A stretch of DNA of 64,000 bases, taken from positions 62,001 through 126,000 of the forward strand of contig NZ_JQGJ02000014.1 in NCBI RefSeq assembly GCF_000802155.2. Direction: 5' to 3'. Positions 32,736-41,446 of the stretch are shown in pieces. The stretch comes from Pseudomonas frederiksbergensis. GTDB lineage: Bacteria; Pseudomonadota; Gammaproteobacteria; Pseudomonadales; Pseudomonadaceae. A model generated the notes under the pieces. It was not told where the DNA came from, did no database searches, and saw only the letters and a list, made by a program, of their open reading frames with translations. The stretch's first letter is position 1; the number at the start of each line of letters is the position of its first letter. The translations under genes and the position numbers were made by a program.

Positions 32736-33205
32736 ACCTGCTGCGAGAGCAACTGCCCGTCCGCCATGCGCAGGCGCTTGGACAGGGAAACGGCGAGGGC
32801 GCGGATGATCTTGGCGGCGACTTTGGGCGCGTCGTTGAGCATTTTTTCCAGGGAGTCCTTGCCCAGGTTCAGCAATTGGCAATGGGTGGCGGCGATGCAA
32901 CTGGCCGAGCGCCGTTCCCCGTCAAGCACGGCCATTTCGCCGAATGCCCGGCCGCTGCGCAGCGTAGCGATAGTGACGGGTTGACCGTCAGGGCCGGTTT
33001 TCTGCACGGCCACCTGTCCGGTGTGGAGGATGCACATGAAGCTGCCCGCATCGCCTTCACGGAAAATCGCCTCGCCCTGGGCGACGGTGCTGATGCTGAA
33101 GTAACCCGACGCAGCGGCAAAATCGACGGGCAGCAATTGGTCGAACAGACCGCAGTCCATCAGCCAGTCGCGGATTTCGTTGTTCAGTAAGGTCGGTTCT
33201 GACAT
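32732..33205 (-). CDS. Cyclic-nucleotide-binding domain protein
   Basis: A 157-residue single cNMP-binding (CAP-type) domain: VAQGEAIFREGDAGSFMCILHTGQVAV and SGRAFGEMAVLDGERRSASCIAATHCQLLNL. The PBC pattern FGEMAVLDGERRSAS is close to the cAMP-binding consensus (GExA-x(5,6)-RxAx). No DNA-binding domain follows; the tail is helical. It may be a cAMP- or cGMP-responsive adaptor. The 3' end interlocks with the proline-rich gene. Confidence 0.9.
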   Translation of the reverse strand: MSEPTLLNNEIRDWLMDCGLFDQLLPVDFAAASGYFSISTVAQGEAIFREGDAGSFMCILHTGQVAVQKTGPDGQPVTIATLRSGRAFGEMAVLDGERRSASCIAATHCQLLNLGKDSLEKMLNDAPKVAAKIIRALAVSLSKRLRMADGQLLSQQV

Positions 33206-33334
33206 GTCGTGACGGTCTTTTTTCTTGTGTTTGTTGCGGTTCTGGATTGTCTTGAATGTAAGTCAAACCCTTATGGCAGTGCCATGCCCGGGCCCAGCGC
33301 ATGGAGCTAAGACCCGGCCATCCCACAGAGTTCC

Positions 33335-35389
33335 TCAGGCCACCCCTAAAACCTTCAACACAAACGCATATTCGAGCGCTACGTCACGCAACCCCTGGTA
33401 GCGACCGCTCATGCCGCCATGGCCGGCGCCCAGTTCGGTCTTGAGCAGCAATGGGTTGTCGTCGGTCTTGGTAGCCCGCAGCTTCGCCACCCACTTGGCT
33501 GCTTCCCAGTACTGCACGCGGCTGTCGTTGTAGCCAGCGATCACCAGCATTGCCGGGTACGCCTGGGCGCGGACGTTTTCGTACGGGGCGTAGGCCCTGA
33601 TCCGATCATAGACGTCCGGCTCCTGCGGATTACCCCATTCGTCGTATTCGGTTACGGTCAATGGCAGTTCGGGATCGAGCATGGTGTTGAGCACGTCGAC
33701 AAATGGCACTTCGGCAATTGCGACCTTGAACAGTTCCGGACGCTGGTTGAGCACCGCGCCGATCAACAGCCCACCGGCGCTGCCGCCGCTGATCGCCAGT
33801 TGGTCGGCGGTGGTGAAGCCATTGGCGACCAGGTGTTCGGCGCAGGCAATGAAGTCGCTGAAGGTGTGGTGCTTGTGCTCTTGTTTGCCGGCGCGATACC
33901 AGGCTTCGCCCAATTCGCCGCCACCGCGCACATGGGCGATGGCGAACGCCACGCCGCGGTCCAGCAGGCTCAGCCGCGCGTGGGAAAACCACGGGTCGAG
34001 GCTTTCGCCGTAGGCGCCGTAGCCGTACAGATACAGTGGCACCGGCTGGCCCAGGGCTTCGCGCTTGACCACCAGGCTGATGGGCACCTGCGTGCCGTCC
34101 GGCGCCGTGGCCCAGAGTCGTTGACTGACGTAGGCATCGGCATCGAACGGACCCAGGACCGGGGTTTGCTTGAGCACGACCTGATCGCCGCTGGCCAGGT
34201 CCAACTGGCGGATCTGTGCCGGGCGATTCAGCGCCTCGTAGCGCAGGCGGATACGCTCGCTGGCGAACTCGAGGCTGTTCTGTACGTGCAGGCTGTAGGC
34301 CGCGTCTGGCAATTGCACCCGATATGTCGGCAAGCCCTGTGGGTGAACTTCGATAATGGGCAGGCCGCCTTCGCGCAGGCTCAAGGTCATGGCCGTGGCG
34401 TTCAGGCTCAGGCCATCGATCATCACCGTATCGCTGTGGGGGATCAGGTTCTGCCAGTCGGCCTCGGTCGGCGCCTCGCCGGTGTCGGCGGCCTGGTACA
34501 ACGCGAAGTTGATGCCGTCGCGGTTGCTGCGGATAAACCACGTCCATTGACCGTCGAGCAGGCCGTGATCGATGTCGTATTCATGGTCCTCCACCCGTGG
34601 CGCTACGCAGGTAAACGGCTGCTGCGGTTGCGCCGCGTCGAGCACCCAGACTTCACTGGTGGTCTTGCTGCCCAGGGACAGGATCAGTTGGCGCTCGGAG
34701 CTCGAACGGTAGCAATGCAGGAAAAAACGCCCGTCCGGCTCATGGAATACCTCTTCGGCGGCGGTGCCATCCAAACGATAGCGGAACAGCTTGTGTGGCC
34801 GATGGGTGTCGTCCAGTTCGCCGAAGAACAGCGTCAGGCTGTCGTTGGCCCAGGTCATGCTGCCGTCGCAGTTCTCGAAGGACAGTTCGCTGACCTTGTC
34901 GTTGGATAATTCCTTGACGAACAGCGTGTAGATCTCATCGCCCGTGGTATCCAGGCTGTAGGCCAGGCGCTGGTGGTCGGGGCTGATGCTGAACGCGCCC
35001 AAGGCAAAGAATCCGCCGCCGGCCAGGGCGTTCGGGTCCAACAGCAACTGTTCACGGCTCTGATCCACGGTCAGGCTGTCGTCCGCCGGACGCGGGCAGC
35101 GGTAATGGCGCGGGTATTCGTCGCCCGCGGTGGTGCGGGTGTAATACAAGTAGGGACCCCAGGGCGAGGGCAGGGACAGGTCGGTCTCGAGGATCCGTCC
35201 CTTGATTTCCCGGAACAGCGTTTCGCGCAGCTCGGCCTGGTCGGCAAGCACGGCTTCCTGGTAGCTGTTTTCAGCCTTGAGGTATTCGAGCACGGCGTCG
35301 GTGTCGCGGTCCTGCAGCCAGGCATAGGGATCGACACCAGGGTTTTTGTGGGCTATCGGGGCGTCGAAAACGTGGGCAGATCGGGGCAT
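33335..35389 (-). CDS. S9 family oligopeptidase B-type peptidase
   Basis: A 684-residue prolyl-oligopeptidase-family serine peptidase. It has a beta-propeller N-terminal region (residues 1-400), then the alpha/beta-hydrolase domain with GGSAGG (Ser nucleophile), Asp in the GYNDSRVQYWEA segment and His in GAGHGG. The propeller/hydrolase order and SRVQYWEAAKWVAKLR fit oligopeptidase B, which cleaves after basic residues in peptides. The start at 35389 (MPRSAHVFDAP) is chosen on family length; an open frame continues upstream to 36157 without support. It is divergent from the next gene. Confidence 0.9.
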   Translation of the reverse strand: MPRSAHVFDAPIAHKNPGVDPYAWLQDRDTDAVLEYLKAENSYQEAVLADQAELRETLFREIKGRILETDLSLPSPWGPYLYYTRTTAGDEYPRHYRCPRPADDSLTVDQSREQLLLDPNALAGGGFFALGAFSISPDHQRLAYSLDTTGDEIYTLFVKELSNDKVSELSFENCDGSMTWANDSLTLFFGELDDTHRPHKLFRYRLDGTAAEEVFHEPDGRFFLHCYRSSSERQLILSLGSKTTSEVWVLDAAQPQQPFTCVAPRVEDHEYDIDHGLLDGQWTWFIRSNRDGINFALYQAADTGEAPTEADWQNLIPHSDTVMIDGLSLNATAMTLSLREGGLPIIEVHPQGLPTYRVQLPDAAYSLHVQNSLEFASERIRLRYEALNRPAQIRQLDLASGDQVVLKQTPVLGPFDADAYVSQRLWATAPDGTQVPISLVVKREALGQPVPLYLYGYGAYGESLDPWFSHARLSLLDRGVAFAIAHVRGGGELGEAWYRAGKQEHKHHTFSDFIACAEHLVANGFTTADQLAISGGSAGGLLIGAVLNQRPELFKVAIAEVPFVDVLNTMLDPELPLTVTEYDEWGNPQEPDVYDRIRAYAPYENVRAQAYPAMLVIAGYNDSRVQYWEAAKWVAKLRATKTDDNPLLLKTELGAGHGGMSGRYQGLRDVALEYAFVLKVLGVA

Positions 35390-35548
35390 GGAGAAACTCT
35401 CGAGCGTAATACGAAAAGGGACAAGTGGCTGGCGGGGTCGGTTCTGTCGTCGGACCGAAAAACTCACCCTGCCGGGCATCCGCAAGACGCCGGGGCAGCC
35501 TGACGAGCGAAAAGCCGTTACTATAAGCGCCTCTTTGCCTGCCTTGCC

Positions 35549-36043
35549 ATGGACACCATGACCGAGAACGACTATCTGATTGCCTGGGGCCTGTACGCCT
35601 TCGCCGCCCTGGGTTGCCTCCTGGTATGGATGCGCATGACCCGCTTCATGTGGCGCTGGTTGCGCGAGCCGCTGCGGTTGCTGATGGCGGTGTTGCTGTT
35701 CAGCCCCACCATCGTCGACCCGGTGAAGGAAAAGGTCGCCCCGGCCTTGGCCATCGTCGCCCTGGACGTGTTGTTCAAGGTGGGCAACAACGTATGGCGC
35801 GCCGCGTCCGACTTGCTCATGTACGCCATGATCGCCTTCGGCTTGTATCTGATCGTGGTGCTGATCCGCTTGCCCATCGAACGCGCTGCCAAGGCTCGCA
35901 AGGAACGCGCCGCCGCCGCGAAAGCCGCCGCTGCTGCCGAGCCTGACGACGAGCCGCCGTTCGGTGTGGCTGGTGACGACCGTTACGGCCGTCCACCCGT
36001 GCCGAGCAACCCCCAGCGTTCGCGTATCGAACCGCGCCTGTAA
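35549..36043 (+). CDS. Membrane protein of unknown function
   Basis: A 164-residue protein with hydrophobic segments at about 8-30, 42-55 and 84-106 and a charged, Ala/Lys-rich C-terminal tail (ERAAKARKERAAAAKAAAAAE), so probably two to three membrane helices with a cytoplasmic tail. I do not recognise a family. A second ATG at 35558 (MTENDYLIAW) is an equally good start; neither has a clear ribosome site. It is divergent from the oligopeptidase and 31 nt before the amidotransferase, so likely cotranscribed with it. Confidence 0.7.
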   Translation: MDTMTENDYLIAWGLYAFAALGCLLVWMRMTRFMWRWLREPLRLLMAVLLFSPTIVDPVKEKVAPALAIVALDVLFKVGNNVWRAASDLLMYAMIAFGLYLIVVLIRLPIERAAKARKERAAAAKAAAAAEPDDEPPFGVAGDDRYGRPPVPSNPQRSRIEPRL

Positions 36044-36074
36044 CCGGGCTGCCCCATCCAACGAGGGTTCGAGC

Positions 36075-36851
36075 ATGTGTGAATTATTGGGCATGAGCGC
36101 CAATGTGCCGACCGACATCGTGTTCAGCTTCACCGGGCTGATGCAGCGCGGAGGCAAGACCGGGCCGCATCGCGACGGTTGGGGTATCGCTTTCTATGAA
36201 GGCCGTGGCCTGCGGCTGTTCCAGGACCCCGCTGCCAGCAGCGAATCGGAAGTGGCGAACCTGGTGCAGCGTTATCCGATCAAGAGCGAAGTGGTGATCG
36301 GGCACATCCGCCAGGCCAACGTCGGCAAGGTCTGCCTGTCCAACACGCACCCGTTCGTGCGTGAGTTATGGGGCCGCAACTGGTGTTTTGCCCACAACGG
36401 CCAGCTCGCCGATTTCCAGCCGGGCGTGAGCTTCTACCGCCCGGTGGGCGACACCGACAGCGAAGCGGCCTTCTGCGACCTGCTCAACCGCGTGCGCCAG
36501 GCCTTCCCCGAGCCGGTGGAGGTGGAGCGGTTGCTGCCGTCGCTGGTCGAGGCCTGCTCCGAATACCGCAGCAAAGGTGTGTTCAATTGCCTGCTCAGCG
36601 ATGGCGACTGGCTGTTCTGCTATTGCTCGACCAAACTGGCCCAGATCACCCGTCGCGCGCCATTCGGCCCGGCGAGGCTCAAGGATGTGGACGTTATCGT
36701 CGATTTCCAGGCGGAAACCACGCCCAACGATGTGGTCACGGTGATCGCCACCGAACCCTTGACCGAAAACGAAACCTGGACCCGCTATGAACCGGGCCAA
36801 TGGAGCCTGTGGCGACGCGGCGAATGCGTCAGCCACGGCCGGACCGAATAA
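36075..36851 (+). CDS. Class II glutamine amidotransferase (YafJ/GATase_4-like)
   Basis: A 258-residue Ntn-hydrolase-type amidotransferase domain with Cys2 after Met removal (MCELLGMSANVPTDIVFSF). Supporting motifs are GPHRDGWGIAFYEG, SNTHPFVRELWGRNWCFAHNGQLAD and GDTDSEAAFC. It resembles E. coli YafJ. Glutamine hydrolysis is expected, but the acceptor partner is unknown. The gene lies between an uncharacterised membrane protein and DUF2937, all on the same strand with short gaps (31 and 12 nt). Confidence 0.88.
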   Translation: MCELLGMSANVPTDIVFSFTGLMQRGGKTGPHRDGWGIAFYEGRGLRLFQDPAASSESEVANLVQRYPIKSEVVIGHIRQANVGKVCLSNTHPFVRELWGRNWCFAHNGQLADFQPGVSFYRPVGDTDSEAAFCDLLNRVRQAFPEPVEVERLLPSLVEACSEYRSKGVFNCLLSDGDWLFCYCSTKLAQITRRAPFGPARLKDVDVIVDFQAETTPNDVVTVIATEPLTENETWTRYEPGQWSLWRRGECVSHGRTE

Positions 36852-36863
36852 GGACGTCACGTT

Positions 36864-37406
36864 ATGTTGCTCAGTTATCTACGGTTGGTGCTGTTCGCGG
36901 TGGGCTTGCTGGTGGGGGTCCAGGTGCCGGGGTTCATCAATGATTACGCCAAGCGGGTCGAGGCTCACCTGATCGAGGCGCAAACCGGTCTCCAGGGGTT
37001 CCAGGGCACCGCCAATCAATTCTTCAAGGGTGACATGCAGGCCTTGGTGGCCCATTACCGCGCCAGCGAAGACCCGATCTTTCGCAGTGACGCCGACAGC
37101 CTGAACACCTTGCTCGTGCGCCAGCAGGCACTGGACAAGCAGTTCCAGGCGATGCAAGGCCCGTGGTACATCCGCCTGTTGCAAGTGGCGCTGGCCGCCG
37201 ATCCGGACATCCGCAAGGAGACCTGGAACGGCTACAGCTACCAGATCCTGCTGACTCCCGAAGCAATGATCTGGGGCATCAGCGGTGCGATGTTGCTGTC
37301 GTTCGGCCTGGAATGCCTGTTCCGCCTGATCGACTGGGTGGTATTGGGCGGCAAGCGCCTGCGCCAGGGCCGGCCGATCGAAGAGCGCGACCTGCGCGGG
37401 CTCTGA
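36864..37406 (+). CDS. DUF2937 family membrane protein
   Basis: A 180-residue protein with an N-terminal transmembrane helix (LSYLRLVLFAVGLLVGVQVPGFI), a mostly helical middle domain (about residues 35-130) and a second membrane segment (MIWGISGAMLLSFGLECLF) near 135-155. It matches DUF2937. Function unknown. It starts 12 nt after the amidotransferase gene, consistent with one operon. Confidence 0.85.
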   Translation: MLLSYLRLVLFAVGLLVGVQVPGFINDYAKRVEAHLIEAQTGLQGFQGTANQFFKGDMQALVAHYRASEDPIFRSDADSLNTLLVRQQALDKQFQAMQGPWYIRLLQVALAADPDIRKETWNGYSYQILLTPEAMIWGISGAMLLSFGLECLFRLIDWVVLGGKRLRQGRPIEERDLRGL

Positions 37407-37429
37407 CTCGATGGATCAGTGAGCTTGCT

Positions 37430-37457
37430 GTAGTGAGGGAGCAAGCTCCCTCATCAC
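37430..37457. repeat. Single REP hairpin after the DUF2937 gene
   Basis: TGAGGGAG and CTCCCTCA flank CAAG, the family A REP core, without a matching partner arm nearby. It is probably a transcript end. Confidence 0.7.
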
Positions 37458-37624
37458 AAGAGCGGTCCGCTATCCTGGCGATGTACCGTCCAATCAAATT
37501 TTTCTTATGACCCGGCCAAGGTTTTATTCGTTGGACGAGATCGGCTGCGCGCTCAAGAATCGGGGCAACGGTCTCCACGTCTGCGTCGTCGAGACTCACA
37601 ACAATAAAACCGTGGAGAACCACC

Positions 37625-38911
37625 ATGAGTGCACCCGACACGCTCGGCGTCCCCCAACCCCAGGCCCGGTCCGGCCCGTTCGATTGGTACCGCAACATCA
37701 ACCAGCAGGAACGTCGCACCTTCTGGAGCTGCAAGATCGGTTACGCCCTGGACGGCATGGACACGCAAATGCTCAGTTTCGTGGTGCCGACCCTGATTGC
37801 GATGTGGGGCATCACTACTGGCCAGGCAGGCCTGATCCACACCAGTACCTTGATCGCGTCGGCCATCGGCGGCTGGGTGGCGGGCATTCTCTCCGACCGC
37901 ATTGGCCGGGTCCGTACCCTGCAACTGACGGTGCTGTGGTTCGCGTTCTTCACCTTCCTGTGCGGCTTTGCCCAGAACTACGAACAATTGTTGATCGCAC
38001 GAACCTTGATGGGCTTCGGTTTCGGCGGCGAATGGACGGCCGGTGCGGTGTTGATGGGCGAAGTCATTCGCGCCAAGGACCGCGGTAAAGCGGTGGGCAT
38101 GGTGCAATCGGGTTGGGCGCTGGGCTGGGGCATGACCGCGATCCTGTATGCGCTGCTGTTCTCGGTGTTGCCGCCGGAAGACGCCTGGCGCGCACTGTTC
38201 ATCCTCGGCATCGTGCCAGCGGTGTTCGTGATTTTTGTCCGCCGGTTGGTCAAGGATCCGGAGGTCTACAACCAGACAAAGGCACGGCTGACGCCGGAAA
38301 ATCCGGCGAAGTTCTACGAGATTTTTGCCCCTGGGATTCTCTTCACCACCCTGCGTGCCTCGCTGCTGACCACCGGTGCCCTGGGCGGTTACTACGCGAT
38401 CACGTCCTGGCTGCCGACTTTTCTCAAGAACGAGCGTGGCCTGAGCGTCCTGGGCACCGGCGGCTACCTGGCGATGGTGATCGTCGGGTCGTATGTGGGT
38501 TACGTCATCAGCGCATACCTGTCGGACATCCTCGGGCGCAAGAAGAACTTCGTCCTGTACGCCATCGGTTCGTTCACCATCGTCCTGCTGTACACCCAAG
38601 TGCCGGTGAGCAATAACGTGATGCTCTGGTTGGGCTTTCCCCTGGGCTTTTTCGCTTCGGGGATGTTCAGCGGCATGGGCTCGTTCCTCACCGAACTGTT
38701 TCCCACGCGCATTCGGGGGTCGGGCCAGGGCTTCTGCTACAACATCGGCCGGGCAGTGGCGGCGCTGTTCCCACTGTTGATCGGTATCCTGAGCCAGAAA
38801 GTACCGTTGAGCGTGGGTATCGGCGCGTTCGCGGCGGTGTCCTACGGCGTGGTGATACTGGCGGCGCTGAGTCTGCCGGAAACCCAAGGCAAGCAGTTGG
38901 AAGCCGAGTAA
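37625..38911 (+). CDS. MFS transporter (SHS/AAHS type)
   Basis: A 428-residue carrier with twelve predicted transmembrane segments. The DRIGR-type loop (LSDRIGRVRTLQ) between TM2 and TM3 and the YLSDILGRKKN repeat are diagnostic MFS loops; GIGAFAAVSYGVVIL ends the protein. It resembles sialate/aromatic-acid and metabolite:H+ symporters. It lies directly before pxpABC on the same strand (63-nt gap), so 5-oxoproline or a related metabolite is a plausible substrate, but that is inference. Confidence 0.9.
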   Translation: MSAPDTLGVPQPQARSGPFDWYRNINQQERRTFWSCKIGYALDGMDTQMLSFVVPTLIAMWGITTGQAGLIHTSTLIASAIGGWVAGILSDRIGRVRTLQLTVLWFAFFTFLCGFAQNYEQLLIARTLMGFGFGGEWTAGAVLMGEVIRAKDRGKAVGMVQSGWALGWGMTAILYALLFSVLPPEDAWRALFILGIVPAVFVIFVRRLVKDPEVYNQTKARLTPENPAKFYEIFAPGILFTTLRASLLTTGALGGYYAITSWLPTFLKNERGLSVLGTGGYLAMVIVGSYVGYVISAYLSDILGRKKNFVLYAIGSFTIVLLYTQVPVSNNVMLWLGFPLGFFASGMFSGMGSFLTELFPTRIRGSGQGFCYNIGRAVAALFPLLIGILSQKVPLSVGIGAFAAVSYGVVILAALSLPETQGKQLEAE

Positions 38912-38974
38912 CTGATAACCTGTGGGATGCAAATCCCACGGTCTAAGAAGAAAGAACCTACAGGAGCGTTCACC

Positions 38975-39727
38975 GTGAACCGCCTGCTACTGAATTGCGA
39001 TATCGGCGAAAGCTTCGGCAGCTGGACCATGGGTCTGGACGCCGAAGTGATGCCCTTCATCGATTGCGCCAACATTGCCTGCGGCTTCCATGCCGGCGAC
39101 CCGAGCATCATGCGCAAGACCGTCAGCCTGGCCCTGAGCCACGGCGTACAGATCGGCGCGCATCCTGCCTATCAGGACCTGGCGGGCTTCGGCCGCCGTT
39201 CCATGGCCTATGGCGCCCAGGAACTGCAAGACTTGCTGCACTATCAGATCGGCGCCCTCGACGGTATCTGCCGAGCCCAGGGCGGGCGCGTCAGCTACGT
39301 CAAGCCCCATGGGGCGATGTACAACGACATGATGGCCAACCCGGCGCAACTGCGCGCGGTGATCCAGGCCGTCGCGGCGTACGACCGGCACCTGCCGTTG
39401 ATGCTCATGGCGACCCGGGACAACCACGCCGCCCAGGCCTTGGGCGACGAGTACGGCGTGACCCTGTGGTTCGAAGCCTTCGCCGATCGCGCTTATGACA
39501 GTGCCGGCCGCCTGGTTTCACGGCAAGCGCCGGGCGCGGTGCACCATGACCCCGAAATCATCATCGAGCAGGCGTTGACCATCGCCCGTGGCGATGCCTT
39601 GACCGCCAGCGACGGCAGTGTCTTGCACCTGAAGGCCAACACCTTGTGCGTGCACGGTGACAACGCCAGCTCCGTGGCGGCCGTGCAACGCATCCGCGAA
39701 GCCCTGGACCGGCAGAGTGCGCCATGA
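38975..39727 (+). CDS. pxpA: 5-oxoprolinase subunit PxpA (LamB/YcsF family)
   Basis: A 250-residue LamB/YcsF protein: LNCDIGESFGSW, NIACGFHAGDPSIMRKTV, GAHPAYQDLAGFGRR and YVKPHGAMYNDM. It is a subunit of the ATP-dependent 5-oxoprolinase that opens L-pyroglutamate to glutamate. The GTG at 38975 is used because AGGAG (38962-38966) precedes it and the family start is VNRLLLNCDIGES; upstream frame is open only for 16 codons. The stop overlaps pxpB (ATGA). Confidence 0.95.
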   Translation: MNRLLLNCDIGESFGSWTMGLDAEVMPFIDCANIACGFHAGDPSIMRKTVSLALSHGVQIGAHPAYQDLAGFGRRSMAYGAQELQDLLHYQIGALDGICRAQGGRVSYVKPHGAMYNDMMANPAQLRAVIQAVAAYDRHLPLMLMATRDNHAAQALGDEYGVTLWFEAFADRAYDSAGRLVSRQAPGAVHHDPEIIIEQALTIARGDALTASDGSVLHLKANTLCVHGDNASSVAAVQRIREALDRQSAP

Positions 39728-40428
39728 AGCCACGGGTGGAGGTGGTGGCGGTGGACTGCCTGATGGTGCGTCTGTTCGATGGGATCGCCGAGGCCAACAT
39801 GCCGTGGATGCTCGCCGCCAGCGAACGCCTGCGAGCGGTGTTTGCCGAGCGTTTGATCGACCTGGTCCCGTCCTACACGACATTGATGGTGCATTATGAT
39901 TTGCTCGCCCTGAACCCGGTCCAGGCGCGCGAATTGATCGACGAGGCGCTGCATAACCTGTCACCGGATGCCCGGTCCGCCGGCCAATGCCACGTGCTGC
40001 CGGTGTGGTACGACGCCAGTGTCGGGCCGGAGTTGGGCCTGCTGGCGAGTCGCAGCGGGCTGACGGTGGAGCAGGTGATTCGTCAACACAGCGAGCGCGA
40101 ATACCAAGTGTTTGCCTTGGGCTTCGCGCCTGGCTTTGCCTTCATGGGGTTGGTGGATGAAGCACTGGCCGCCCCACGCCTCGACACGCCGCGCAAACGC
40201 GTAGCTGCGGGCAGCGTCGGGATTGCCGAGCGCCAGACCGCGGCGTATCCGGTGATGTCGCCCGGTGGCTGGAACCTGATCGGGCGCACGCCGACCAGAC
40301 TGTTCGATCGCGAGCGCGATGGCTACAGCCTGATGCAACCCGGCGACACGGTGCGTTTTGCTCCCGTGGATCACGCCGAATTCATTGCCTTGGGTGGCGA
40401 CGACACACCGTTGGAGGCCCAGGCATGA
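39724..40428 (+). CDS. pxpB: 5-oxoprolinase subunit PxpB (KipI family)
   Basis: A 234-residue KipI-type allophanate-hydrolase subunit 1 domain, including FALGFAPGFAFMGLVDEALA, PRLDTPRKRVAAGSVGIAERQTAAYP and SPGGWNLIGRTPTRLF. In B. subtilis the homologue KipI inhibits KinA, but the general role is in 5-oxoprolinase. The ATG overlaps the pxpA stop by 4 nt and its own stop overlaps pxpC, so the three are translationally coupled. Confidence 0.95.
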   Translation: MKPRVEVVAVDCLMVRLFDGIAEANMPWMLAASERLRAVFAERLIDLVPSYTTLMVHYDLLALNPVQARELIDEALHNLSPDARSAGQCHVLPVWYDASVGPELGLLASRSGLTVEQVIRQHSEREYQVFALGFAPGFAFMGLVDEALAAPRLDTPRKRVAAGSVGIAERQTAAYPVMSPGGWNLIGRTPTRLFDRERDGYSLMQPGDTVRFAPVDHAEFIALGGDDTPLEAQA

Positions 40429-41345
40429 GCCGGTTGTTGATCGAGGCCAGCACCCCGCTGTGCCTGTTGCAGGACGCCGGCCGGTTCGGCGTGAGGCACC
40501 TGGGCGTGACCCAGGGCGGCGCGGCGGATTGGTTGTCGATGGCATGGGCCAACTGGATGCTCGGCAATGACCTGGACGCGGCGGTGGTGGAGATCACCCT
40601 GGGTGGCTTTACCGTGGTGGCCGAAGATGATTGTGTGCTGGCGCTGGCCGGGGCGGACCTGGGGGCGCGGATAGACGGCCAGGGCGTGGCATCGTGGCGT
40701 TTCTTCAGCTTGCGCAAAGGCCAGGTGCTGGCTCTCACTCAACCCGTGCTCGGTGCCCGGGCCTATCTGGCGGCCCCCGGTGGTTTTGATGCGCCTGCGG
40801 TATTGGGCAGTCGGGCGACCGTGGTGCGGGAGGAACTCGGTGGCCTCGATGGGCGGGGGCGGGCGCTCTGTCGCGGCGAGCATTTGAGCTATTCAGGCCC
40901 GGCGACACCGCGGCCCATGCCGCATGTGCGAATTCCAGATTTCCAGCAAGCGCAGCCGCTGGACCTGATCCTCGGCGCGCAGAATGGCGCATTCAGCGGA
41001 CGCAGCCTCTTCGATGCGTTCAACACTGCGTGGACGCTGGACAGTCGCGCCGACCGCATGGGTATGCGGTTACTGGGCACAGCGTTGGAATATCAGGGGC
41101 CGGCGATGATCTCCGAGGGTATTCCGCTCGGTGCCGTGCAGGTGCCGCCGGACGGCCAGCCGATCGTGCTGCTCAATGATCGGCAAACCATTGGCGGATA
41201 TCCACGCCTGGGTGCGTTGACGCCGCTGTCCCTGGCCCGGCTGGCGCAATGCCTGCCGGGGGCGCAGGTGCGGTTGCGGCCGGTGGTGCAGGCGGTTGCG
41301 CATCGGCAACAGGTGGAGTGTTTGCAGGTGTTTTCCAAGCGCTGA
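40425..41345 (+). CDS. pxpC: 5-oxoprolinase subunit PxpC (KipA family)
   Basis: A 306-residue KipA-type subunit 2 domain beginning LLIEASTPLCLLQDAGRFGVRHLGVTQGGAADWLSMAWANWMLGN, with VNIG-like folds and the terminal VQVPPDGQPIVLLNDRQTIGGYPRLG region. PxpA, B and C together form the oxoprolinase. It is the last gene of the cluster; a REPIN follows immediately. Confidence 0.94.
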   Translation: MSRLLIEASTPLCLLQDAGRFGVRHLGVTQGGAADWLSMAWANWMLGNDLDAAVVEITLGGFTVVAEDDCVLALAGADLGARIDGQGVASWRFFSLRKGQVLALTQPVLGARAYLAAPGGFDAPAVLGSRATVVREELGGLDGRGRALCRGEHLSYSGPATPRPMPHVRIPDFQQAQPLDLILGAQNGAFSGRSLFDAFNTAWTLDSRADRMGMRLLGTALEYQGPAMISEGIPLGAVQVPPDGQPIVLLNDRQTIGGYPRLGALTPLSLARLAQCLPGAQVRLRPVVQAVAHRQQVECLQVFSKR

Positions 41346-41349
41346 CAGC

Positions 41350-41420
41350 TTCGCGAGCAAGCCCGCTTCCACAAGGAATCTACTGTGCGACGCAGATCCA
41401 GTGTGGGGCTTGCTCGCGAA
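41350..41420. repeat. REPIN, family B
   Basis: TTCGCGAGCAAGCCCGC at the left and GGGGCTTGCTCGCGAA at the right flank about 37 bp. It lies between convergent pxpC and the VWA gene and may act as a transcript boundary. Confidence 0.88.
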
Positions 41421-41446
41421 GAAGCCCTTACAGGCACCGGAAGACT

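Noticed and set aside
33419..34909. A 496-codon frame antisense to the oligopeptidase gene
   Set aside because: Same GC-driven shadow effect; composition is not that of a real protein and it lacks a ribosome site.
35390..36157. Upstream extension of the oligopeptidase frame to 940 codons
   Set aside because: The extra part crosses the gene for a membrane protein read on the other strand; the family N-terminus starts at 35389.
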